Assembly (NCBI GenBank): GCA_004367505.1
Contig: SFCB01000277.1
Coordinates: 1 to 44,551 of the forward strand
Length of the DNA: 44,551 bases
DNA from: Chloroflexi bacterium OHK40
GTDB lineage: Bacteria > Chloroflexota > Chloroflexia > Chloroflexales > Chloroflexaceae
Reading direction: 5' to 3'
Below, one piece after another: positions 7,874 to 14,818 of the stretch. Within the stretch, counting starts at the first letter, position 1. Each line of letters begins with the position of its first letter. The translations under genes and the position numbers were made by a program. Below the pieces are notes generated by a model. It had not been told where the DNA came from. It worked only from the letters and a program-made list of their open reading frames with translations, and did no database searches.

Positions 7874-9847
7874 TCAGGCCCGCTCGACGAGGCGGCCGCT
7901 GCGATAGGCCTCCACAAGCTTGCGCAGATCCTCGAGCTGGCCGCGAAGCATCGCCCCGATGTCGGTGTCGGCGATCAGGCGGCGGGTGGGGTAGGCGGTC
8001 ACTCGCTCGGTGTGCGGGGTTGGGTCGGAGCCCTCGCGGATCATCGTCGCGGTATCGGTGAAGGGCTCGTGGGCGGCCAGGAGCAACTCGTGGGAGTTGC
8101 CGATCAGGGTGTAGCCGGCAATCCCGGTGACTGGCTGGTAAGCCTCGCTCATCCCGCCGTCGATCACGATCAGGCGGCCACCCGCAAGGAGTGGCCGTTC
8201 GCCTTTGCGCACCTTGACCGGCGTGTGGCCGTTGATGATCCGGCCCAACTCCGGGTCGGCCCCGAAGGCGGCGAGTACGCGTTGACAGAAGGCCTCGTCG
8301 TGACGCAGGGTGTAGTAGGGACCCTTGGGCTCCTCGTGCGTGGCCGGATCGGCCACCACGTAACGCTCGAAGGTCGTCATGCGGCTGCGGCCAAAGAGGG
8401 GCGACTGGGGGCCACACCAGAGGTACCACATCGCGTCCTGGCCGGCCTGACGGGCCTGGGGGTGATGGCCGAAGAAGGCCTCGCGGGCCAGTTGCTCGAA
8501 GCGCTCCATCAGGGCCGGGCCAGCCAGGTGCTCGCCACCGAGGGGGAGGGCCAGCAACTCGCCCTGCTCATCGACCGGCAGGTAGCCGTGGAAGAGCAGG
8601 TTGCCGTCGCGCACCAGAGCCATGGCGCCATAGCTGTAGAGGAAGCGCACGTGCTCGCGGAGTCTGCGGCTGCGGGCGAACTGCTCGCGCAGGTCGGCGA
8701 TCACCTCGGCCTCACCAGCGCTCAGCGCGCTGCGGTCGCCGTCGTCGAGGGTCGGCCAGCGGGTATCGAGCAAGGGATGGGTCGTGCCGTCCAGCACAAT
8801 CGTGCCGGCGGCCAGGTTCACCCGATCGAGTAGCAGCCGGTCGTCCATGGCGTATTCCGGGTGCCGGCGAATGATCTGAGCCTCTAGCTTGAGCTGGATG
8901 ACGGCGATCGCCTTATGCATGCGCGCGATCGTCGCCGGGTCGAACTCTTCAAGCGAGGTACCGGCCCTGGGGCGAAAGCGCGCGCATGGGTCGTCGCCAT
9001 AGAGCTCATCGGCGAAGCGGGCCAGGGAACGCAGGCAGATCCCGTAGCCGTCCACGAGCGTCTCCAGGGTAGCATAGCGCATGGCCAGGCGCACCACGTT
9101 GGCCACCAGGGCCTCGCAGCCAGCCGCGGCGCCCATCCAGGAGATATCGTGGTTCCCCCAGAGAATGGTCACACTATGGTGAGCCATGAGCGCGTCCATC
9201 ACGCGCTCAGCGGCGGGGCCACGGTCGTAGATGTCGCCGAGGATGTAGAGGTGATCTACCACCAAAGTGCGGATGAGGTCGGCGAGCGTACTGATCACGG
9301 CCTCGCCTTCGCCGAGGGCAACGATGGTTTCGACGATACTGCGGTAGTACTGCTCCTTCTGCGTGTGATCGGCCTGGCTCTCGCTGAGCAACTCTTCAAG
9401 GATATAGGCAAGGCGCGGGTCGAGCCGCTTACGCACCTTGCTGCGGGTGTACTTCTGGGCAGCGGTACGGGCCACCCGGGCGAGACGGGCGATCGTCTGG
9501 GCCATCCACGGAGCCGGGTCGGCCAGGGTCGCCAGCACGTGGCGCAGCTTCTGCTCCGGGTAGTAGATCAGCATGGCGAGTTCGAGCTGCTCAGGGGCAG
9601 CAAGCTCATCACCAAAGGTCTGGGCAATCTTACGGCGCACCGCCCCGGAGGCGTGGCGCAGAATATGGTCGAACTGCTCGTAGGCGCCGTGGATATCGGA
9701 GATGTAGTGATCCGTGCCCTTAGGCAGGGCCAGGATGGCGCTCAGGTTGATCATCTCGATGTGGGCGGCGGTGGTGGTGGGGAAGCGGGCACTCAGCAGC
9801 TGGAGCAGCCGCAGCTCCTGGCCGCTGTAACGGGCATGCGATGCCAT
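7874..9847 (-). CDS. fbp: Fructose-1,6-bisphosphatase class III
   Basis: The 657-residue length is typical of the Firmicutes-type (class III) enzyme, which is unrelated to the E. coli type and removes the 1-phosphate from fructose 1,6-bisphosphate in gluconeogenesis. The metallophosphoesterase motifs are visible: D-I-H-G with Asp51 and His53, then L-G-D-I-Y-D-R-G, then W-G-N-H-D-I-S-W. A C-terminal G-H-T-P-V-K motif follows. The start at 9847 is preceded by a strong AAGGAGG site 6 nt upstream, and the frame extension to 9910 is rejected. A TACAAT -10 and an operator-like palindrome lie just upstream. Confidence 0.92.
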   Translation of the reverse strand: MASHARYSGQELRLLQLLSARFPTTTAAHIEMINLSAILALPKGTDHYISDIHGAYEQFDHILRHASGAVRRKIAQTFGDELAAPEQLELAMLIYYPEQKLRHVLATLADPAPWMAQTIARLARVARTAAQKYTRSKVRKRLDPRLAYILEELLSESQADHTQKEQYYRSIVETIVALGEGEAVISTLADLIRTLVVDHLYILGDIYDRGPAAERVMDALMAHHSVTILWGNHDISWMGAAAGCEALVANVVRLAMRYATLETLVDGYGICLRSLARFADELYGDDPCARFRPRAGTSLEEFDPATIARMHKAIAVIQLKLEAQIIRRHPEYAMDDRLLLDRVNLAAGTIVLDGTTHPLLDTRWPTLDDGDRSALSAGEAEVIADLREQFARSRRLREHVRFLYSYGAMALVRDGNLLFHGYLPVDEQGELLALPLGGEHLAGPALMERFEQLAREAFFGHHPQARQAGQDAMWYLWCGPQSPLFGRSRMTTFERYVVADPATHEEPKGPYYTLRHDEAFCQRVLAAFGADPELGRIINGHTPVKVRKGERPLLAGGRLIVIDGGMSEAYQPVTGIAGYTLIGNSHELLLAAHEPFTDTATMIREGSDPTPHTERVTAYPTRRLIADTDIGAMLRGQLEDLRKLVEAYRSGRLVERA

Positions 9848-9881
9848 GGGCGACCTCCTTGTCGGTGCGCGCTGAGCCTGA

Positions 9882-9904
9882 TGCGGGAATGTTTCCGCAT
9901 TGTA
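9882..9904 (-). promoter_or_regulatory. Probable fbp promoter -10 and overlapping operator-like palindrome
   Basis: On the minus strand a TACAAT hexamer (9904-9899) is followed at once by an imperfect palindrome, 9882-9899, whose arms read TGCGGGAA and TTTCCGCA on the plus strand (one G-T mismatch, 2-nt centre). Its position over the expected transcription start suits a repressor site. The -35 is weak. The regulator is unknown. Confidence 0.4.
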
Positions 9905-10400
9905 GCGCACCTGAGCCGGGGTCGCTGCCTGGAAGCGAGGTGTAGCGCCGCCGGGTGGGTCGCGTGCAGGATGTGCAGGTCACGGCTCACGGAGGAGCGT
10001 CGCGGCCCATCCAGGCGTACGCGCGAGGAGGGCCTGGCGCCAGCGGCCGGGCCAGCGTCCTGACCCGCTCCATCCGTCGTCCGACCGATCACTGTACTAA
10101 CTATCGTCAGGGAATCGCCAGGGCAGCACCGGCCAATGGTCCATCGGCCAATGGCGGTAGCACCTACGAAAGTAGGGATCGAGCTTCCTGCTTCTGGCTG
10201 CTACGGGAAACCCCTCGATCTGCTACTAAGATAAGGTACGCAGGTACCATGCCGGCGCACGCTCACGGCTGGCAACAGCACGGCGCAGCACACGCAGCAT
10301 AATGGCTGCGCTGGCAGCAGATCTCACCGCGGAGATGTCGATCAAACGGCCGCAGCCCGGTTTGGTTACGGGTCATTGCGGAAAAGCGGGGGGAACAACC
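9905..10400. other. Divergent intergenic region between fbp and the multicopper oxidase
   Basis: About 500 nt with no convincing gene. It holds two direct copies of CGGCCAATGG (10130-10139 and 10145-10154, 15-nt period), which could be activator sites for the oxidase gene. A locally AT-rich patch at 10220-10236 could contain its promoter, but I cannot define a good -35/-10 pair. Confidence 0.35.
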
Positions 10401-11990
10401 ATGAGCGAGAAGCAGCTGAGCAGGCGACACCTGCTCAAGCTCGGCGCCGCAGGAGCCGGGGGGCTCCTGCTGCACCTGGGCCTTCGTGCCGGGCAACAGG
10501 CCTGGCAGACGAGCGGCCCTTCGGGCCTGGAGCTAGCCCGGGCCGCCAATGTGAACGTTGGTCGCGCCAGGATCGAGAGCCCGAAGGTCAAGCGGTTCGA
10601 GCTACCACTGGCGATTGCGGCGGTGAAAGCACCTGTCAGGAGCGAGGGCGGGATCGACTACTACGAGATCACCGCGAAAGTCGCTCGGCAAGAGGTGCTA
10701 CCAGGCAAGATGACGACCATCTGGGGCTACGATGGCCAGTGGCCTGGTATGACGCTTGAGATGCGCCGGGGTCGCGCCTGTGTGATGACGCTGTACAACG
10801 AACTGCCCGAGGCGATCAGCTGCCACTACCATGGCGGCGTCACGCCTCCGCAGCACGACGGCTACGCCGAAAATATCGTGCTGAACGGCACCGAGTTGCC
10901 CACGCTCATCCAACCCGGGGGATCGTGGACCTACGAATACCCGAACATACAGCCTGCGGCCACCAACTGGTACCACGACCACGGAATCCACCGGACGGCC
11001 TTCCACGTGTATATGGGGATCGCCGGCTTTTACCTGGTGCGCGACGATGAGGAGGCCAGCCTGCATCTGCCCCAGGGCGAATTCGAGGTCCCAATCGTGC
11101 TGCAGGACAGGATCTTTGACTCGGGCGGCGAGCTGGTGTACGACCATAACGGTCACTCCGGCGTCGAGGGCGATGTGCAGCTCGTCAACGGGCGCCCCTG
11201 GCCACGCATGAAGGTCAAGCAGGGGAAGTACCGCTTCCGCATCCTCAACGGCTCCACCTGGCGCCGCTACGATCTCTCGCTCAGCGGTGGCCTCCAGCTG
11301 ATCCAGATCGCCACCGACGCCGGCTTCCTGCGATCGCCTGAGCCACTTAACATGACCAGGCTCTACCCGGCTGAGCGCGGCGATTATATTATCGACTTCT
11401 CCACGCTCGCCCCGGGCACTACCGTGACGCTACGGAACCGCGCCAGGGAAGCTCTCGGCACTACCATGGAGCAGGTGATGCTCTTTGAGGTGGTGGCCGG
11501 GAGTGGCCATAGGGACCCGCTCCCCGTCCGGCTGACCGAGTACCCCGACCTGCGCACTGCTTCGGCGCTTAAGGAGGTGGTGGCGACCCGGGAGTTCGTC
11601 TTCGAGCGCGAGAACGGCTACTACGTCATCAATGGACGGATCTGGGACCGCGAGCGCTTCGATGCGACACCACGCCTCGGGACAAAGGAGATCTGGAGGT
11701 TCACCAACAAGTCGGGCGGCTGGTGGCACCCCGTCCATGTCCACCTGGTCAACTTTCAGCTCCTCGATCGGAGCGACCCAAACGGCAGCAACAAGCGCAA
11801 ACCGCACCGCTGGGAGCTCGGCCGCAAGGATACCGTGGCCGTGCCCGAGAATCAGTCGGTGCGGGTGATCATCGACTGGAACGCCGAAGAGTACCAGCAT
11901 TTCACCGGCCCCTACATGATGCACTGCCACAATGTGGACCACGAAGACCATGACATGATGACCCAGTACCTGCTGCAACCCGAGGCCTGA
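10401..11990 (+). CDS. Tat-exported multicopper oxidase (CotA / bilirubin oxidase-like)
   Basis: The 529-residue protein starts with a twin-arginine signal (S-R-R-H-L-L-K at 7-13 and a Gly/Leu core), so the folded copper enzyme is exported. All four copper motifs are intact: H142-Y-H144-G, W-Y-H192-D-H194, H443-P-V-H446-V-H448 and H508-C509-H510 with H514 and axial Met519. These build a type 1 copper and the type 2/3 trinuclear centre, which couple one-electron substrate oxidation to O2 reduction to water. The layout resembles spore-coat laccase CotA. The ATG at 10401 has a GGGGGGAA ribosome site; earlier in-frame ATGs would mask the Tat signal. The substrate (metal or phenolic) is not predictable. 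Confidence 0.88.
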   Translation: MSEKQLSRRHLLKLGAAGAGGLLLHLGLRAGQQAWQTSGPSGLELARAANVNVGRARIESPKVKRFELPLAIAAVKAPVRSEGGIDYYEITAKVARQEVLPGKMTTIWGYDGQWPGMTLEMRRGRACVMTLYNELPEAISCHYHGGVTPPQHDGYAENIVLNGTELPTLIQPGGSWTYEYPNIQPAATNWYHDHGIHRTAFHVYMGIAGFYLVRDDEEASLHLPQGEFEVPIVLQDRIFDSGGELVYDHNGHSGVEGDVQLVNGRPWPRMKVKQGKYRFRILNGSTWRRYDLSLSGGLQLIQIATDAGFLRSPEPLNMTRLYPAERGDYIIDFSTLAPGTTVTLRNRAREALGTTMEQVMLFEVVAGSGHRDPLPVRLTEYPDLRTASALKEVVATREFVFERENGYYVINGRIWDRERFDATPRLGTKEIWRFTNKSGGWWHPVHVHLVNFQLLDRSDPNGSNKRKPHRWELGRKDTVAVPENQSVRVIIDWNAEEYQHFTGPYMMHCHNVDHEDHDMMTQYLLQPEA

Positions 11991-12083
11991 CTTCCCGTGC
12001 AATCCCCTGGCGCCCTCGCTCGTACCCCACTGGAGCGAGGGCGCGCGCTTGCCCCGCGCGGCCGCATCCGGTATGCTGTCGCT

Positions 12084-12386
12084 ATGACGCACCGGCTTTA
12101 CCTCTGCCACGGGCCCAGCTGTAGCGCCCGTGGCGCCCTGGCCACCCGCCAGGCCCTCGACACCGCCCTCTGGGAGGCCGGCCTGCTCGACACCGTCGAG
12201 CTCCAGAGCAGTGGCTGCCAGGATCACTGCGACCACGGGCCGAATCTGCTTGTCTACCCCGGCGCCTGCCGCTATGCCGGCGTGACGCCGGAGCGCGCCG
12301 CCGCGATTGTTGCGCGCCACGTGCGGGATGGTGTGCCGGTCGAGGAGTGGCTCGCCACCCCCGCGATGCGCCGTGGCACGCGGTGA
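12084..12386 (+). CDS. Thioredoxin-fold (2Fe-2S) ferredoxin
   Basis: This is a 100-residue cytosolic protein. Cys8 and Cys13 (C-x4-C) near the N-terminus and Cys45 and Cys49 (S-G-C-x3-C) match the [2Fe-2S] ligand pattern of the thioredoxin-like ferredoxin family related to the NuoE fold. The G-P-N-L-L-V-Y-P-G segment and the tail V-P-V-E-E-W are also typical. It should carry electrons at low potential; the partner is unknown. The ATG at 12084 begins the family N-terminus; the frame upstream to 11997 looks non-coding. It sits about 100 nt upstream of mrp, which has its own promoter. Confidence 0.82.
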   Translation: MTHRLYLCHGPSCSARGALATRQALDTALWEAGLLDTVELQSSGCQDHCDHGPNLLVYPGACRYAGVTPERAAAIVARHVRDGVPVEEWLATPAMRRGTR

Positions 12387-12419
12387 GGGGTTTCAAAAGC
12401 GCCATCTTTCGAAAATCTC

Positions 12420-12428
12420 TGCTATAAT
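12420..12428 (+). promoter_or_regulatory. Extended -10 promoter of mrp-moaA
   Basis: TGCTATAAT at 12420-12428 is an ideal extended -10 element, and no good -35 is visible at normal spacing. Transcription should start near 12435. That would leave only a few nucleotides before the in-frame ATG at 12438 and supports the later ATG at 12486, which has its own ribosome site. Confidence 0.6.
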
Positions 12429-12485
12429 GCAGACACGATGCCCGGCGTGGTCATGGTTGGTGCGCGCTCAGCCGCGGAGTTTGCT

Positions 12486-13574
12486 ATGGGTCTCTTTTCG
12501 CGGGGTGGCCCGATCACCGAGCAGCAGGTGCTCGCCGCCCTCAGCCAGGTACAGGAGCCGGAGCTCGGCGGCGACCTCGTCTCGCGCCGGATGATCAAGG
12601 GCGTGCGGATTGACGGCGGCGCCGTGAGCTTCACGATCGAGCTGACGACGCCGGCATGCCCGCTGAAGGAGCAGATCCAGCGCGAGGCGGAGGCGGCGGT
12701 GCGGGCGCTGCCCGGCGTGACCGAGGTAGGGATCGAGTTTACCGCGAACACCCGCCGTCCCGCAGGCATCCCCGAGCAAGCGCCGATCCCCGGGGTCGCC
12801 AATGTGGTGGCCGTGGCTGCCGGCAAGGGTGGGGTGGGCAAGAGCACCGTGGCCGCGAACCTGGCAGTGGCCCTGGCCCAGGAGGGTGCCCGGGTGGGCC
12901 TGCTCGACGCCGACGTCTTCGGCCCGAGCATGCCGCTGATGTTCGGTGTGCGGGGCCAGCCCGAGGCCTTTCAGAATGAGCAGGGCGAGGCGATGATGGT
13001 GCCCCTGGAGGGGCACGGCATCAAGCTGATCTCGGTGGGCTTCCTGGTGGATGAGAGCCAGCCGGTGATCTGGCGTGGCCCGATGGTGAGCCAGCTCCTG
13101 CGCCAGTTCCTCTACAATGTCGCCTGGGCCCCGCTGGACTACCTGGTGCTCGACATGCCGCCCGGCACCGGCGATGTCGCCCTGACCCTGGCCCAGAGCC
13201 TGCCGCTCACCGGCGCGCTGATCGTCACCACCCCTCAGGCCGTCGCTACCGCCGATGTGGTCAAGGCCATGGAGATGTTCAAGAAGGTCAATGTGCCGCT
13301 CCTTGGCATCGTCGAGAACATGGCCTACTTCGAGGCCCCCGACACCGGCAGGCGCTACGACATCTTCGGGAGCGGCGGCGCTGCCCGGCTCGCCGAGCGC
13401 CAGGGGGTGCCCCTGCTCGGCCAGATCCCGCTCGGCATGGCCGTGCGGGCCGGGGGCGATACGGGGCAGCCGGCGGTGATCAGCGACGCGCCGGACGCCT
13501 ACGCCGAGCAGTTCCGGGCCCTGGCCCGGCAGCTCGCCGCACGGATCAGCGTGCTGAAGTTTGCCGCTGCCTGA
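12486..13574 (+). CDS. mrp: Mrp/NBP35-family P-loop ATPase (iron-sulfur carrier type)
   Basis: The 362-residue protein has an N-terminal MIP18/DUF59 domain (10-90, with T-P-A-C at 55-58) and a ParA/MinD-like ATPase domain with deviant Walker A G-K-G-G-V-G-K-S-T at 113-121. It also has the G-S-G-G motif of the Mrp family. Family members hold and transfer Fe-S clusters. The C-terminal C-P-x-C cluster pair expected after V-E-N-M is absent: the segment reads Y-F-E-A-P-D-T-G. The Fe-S role is therefore uncertain, though some Mrp groups naturally lack these cysteines. Start 12486 has GGAG 6 nt upstream; an alternative in-frame start is 12438. It is followed 9 nt later by moaA, so the two are probably cotranscribed. 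Confidence 0.85.
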   Translation: MGLFSRGGPITEQQVLAALSQVQEPELGGDLVSRRMIKGVRIDGGAVSFTIELTTPACPLKEQIQREAEAAVRALPGVTEVGIEFTANTRRPAGIPEQAPIPGVANVVAVAAGKGGVGKSTVAANLAVALAQEGARVGLLDADVFGPSMPLMFGVRGQPEAFQNEQGEAMMVPLEGHGIKLISVGFLVDESQPVIWRGPMVSQLLRQFLYNVAWAPLDYLVLDMPPGTGDVALTLAQSLPLTGALIVTTPQAVATADVVKAMEMFKKVNVPLLGIVENMAYFEAPDTGRRYDIFGSGGAARLAERQGVPLLGQIPLGMAVRAGGDTGQPAVISDAPDAYAEQFRALARQLAARISVLKFAAA

Positions 13575-13583
13575 GGTGCTACC

Positions 13584-14645
13584 ATGGCAGAAGACCCGAT
13601 GAAGGGTACCGTACCAGTGACGTTCTATGAGCCGGGGGGCGTCCCACACTATGCCAGCGACACCCCCGCGCTGGACAGCTACGGGCGGCGGATCGACTAC
13701 CTGCGCATCTCGCTTACTGACCGCTGCAACATGCGCTGTGTGTACTGCATGCCCGCTGTGGGCGTGCAGTTCGCGCCCAGGCCCGAGCTGCTCACCAACG
13801 ATGAGTTGCTACTAGTGGTACGCGCCGCCGCCGCCGCCGGGTTCCGCAAGCTGCGGCTCACTGGCGGCGAGCCAACCCTGCGCCACGATCTGGTAGAGCT
13901 CGTGCGGGCGATGAAGGCCACCCCCGGCATCCAGCAGATCGCGATGACGACCAACGCCCTGCGGCTGCGTAAGCTCGCCGGGCCGCTCAAGGAGGCCGGG
14001 CTCGACCGGGTGAATATCAGTATCGACAGCCTGGACGCGGCGAAGTTTCGCCAGCTCACCCGTGGCGGCAACCTCGACGATGTCTGGGCGGGGATCGAGG
14101 CCGCCGACGCCGTGGGCCTGCACCCGATCAAGCTCAACGCGGTGGTGGTGCGGGGCATGAACGACGACGAGGTGCTGCGCCTCGCCGAGCTGACCACCCG
14201 CTACCCCTGGGAGTTTCGCTTCATCGAGGTGATGCCGCTGACCGGTGTGGCCGGGCTCGCCGAGGAAGGCGTGGTGAGCAGCGCCGAGCTGATCGCCCGG
14301 ATCGAGGAGCGCTTTGGCCCCCTGGAGCCCTACGGGCAGGATCCGGCGGACCCGGCGCGGCGCTACCGCATCCCCGGCGCCCCCGGCAAACTCGGCTTCA
14401 TCAGCGCCGTCACCGACCCGTTCTGTGCCACCTGCAACCGCATGCGCCTGACCGCCGATGGCCGGCTGCACCTCTGTCTCCTGCGCGACGACGAGGTGGA
14501 CCTGCGGGCTGCGATCAGGGCCGGCGCCTCGGTGGCGGAGGTTGAGCAGATCATCCGCCACGCCGTCTACCTTAAACCCTGGGGCCACGGGCTCCCCGAG
14601 GGAGTACTGCCGACCCTGCGCGGCATGTCGCAACTGGGTGGGTGA
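13584..14645 (+). CDS. moaA: GTP 3',8-cyclase MoaA (molybdenum cofactor biosynthesis)
   Basis: This 353-residue radical-SAM enzyme catalyses the first step of molybdopterin synthesis, converting GTP to 3',8-cyclo-7,8-dihydro-GTP. The SAM cluster motif C48-x3-C52-x2-C55 and the second, substrate-binding cluster C281-x2-C284-x13-C298 are both present. The chain ends in the conserved double glycine (352-353) needed for activity. The N-terminus D-S-Y-G-R-R-I-D-Y-L-R-I-S is diagnostic. The ATG at 13584 has GAGGTG upstream. It probably forms an operon with mrp. No other moa or moe gene is nearby, but a molybdopterin oxidoreductase lies at 36.4 kb. Confidence 0.95.
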   Translation: MAEDPMKGTVPVTFYEPGGVPHYASDTPALDSYGRRIDYLRISLTDRCNMRCVYCMPAVGVQFAPRPELLTNDELLLVVRAAAAAGFRKLRLTGGEPTLRHDLVELVRAMKATPGIQQIAMTTNALRLRKLAGPLKEAGLDRVNISIDSLDAAKFRQLTRGGNLDDVWAGIEAADAVGLHPIKLNAVVVRGMNDDEVLRLAELTTRYPWEFRFIEVMPLTGVAGLAEEGVVSSAELIARIEERFGPLEPYGQDPADPARRYRIPGAPGKLGFISAVTDPFCATCNRMRLTADGRLHLCLLRDDEVDLRAAIRAGASVAEVEQIIRHAVYLKPWGHGLPEGVLPTLRGMSQLGG

Positions 14646-14721
14646 GCGGGTGAGCGGATCGTCGGGTGACCATGACCGGGATCCGTGACACGTCGCGCGG
14701 ACCTCCACCACAGGTGGCGGT

Positions 14722-14782
14722 CTGGGAGCGCGGGCAGTTTGCCCCCGATGTTTGGATGCGGGCAGGACGCCCGCGCTCCCAG
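14722..14782. repeat. Intergenic foldback element, 14-bp perfect arms
   Basis: CTGGGAGCGCGGGC at 14722-14735 and its exact complement at 14769-14782 enclose 33 nt that can form further small GC hairpins (GCGGGC/GCCCGC). It sits between the convergent moaA and secreted-protein genes. It could act as a bidirectional terminator, though it lacks a T-run, or be a REP-like dispersed repeat. Related but degraded sequence seems present near 34339-34360. Confidence 0.6.
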
Positions 14783-14818
14783 GAACCTGCGCCGACAGAA
14801 CGATGGGTGGGGTTCTCG

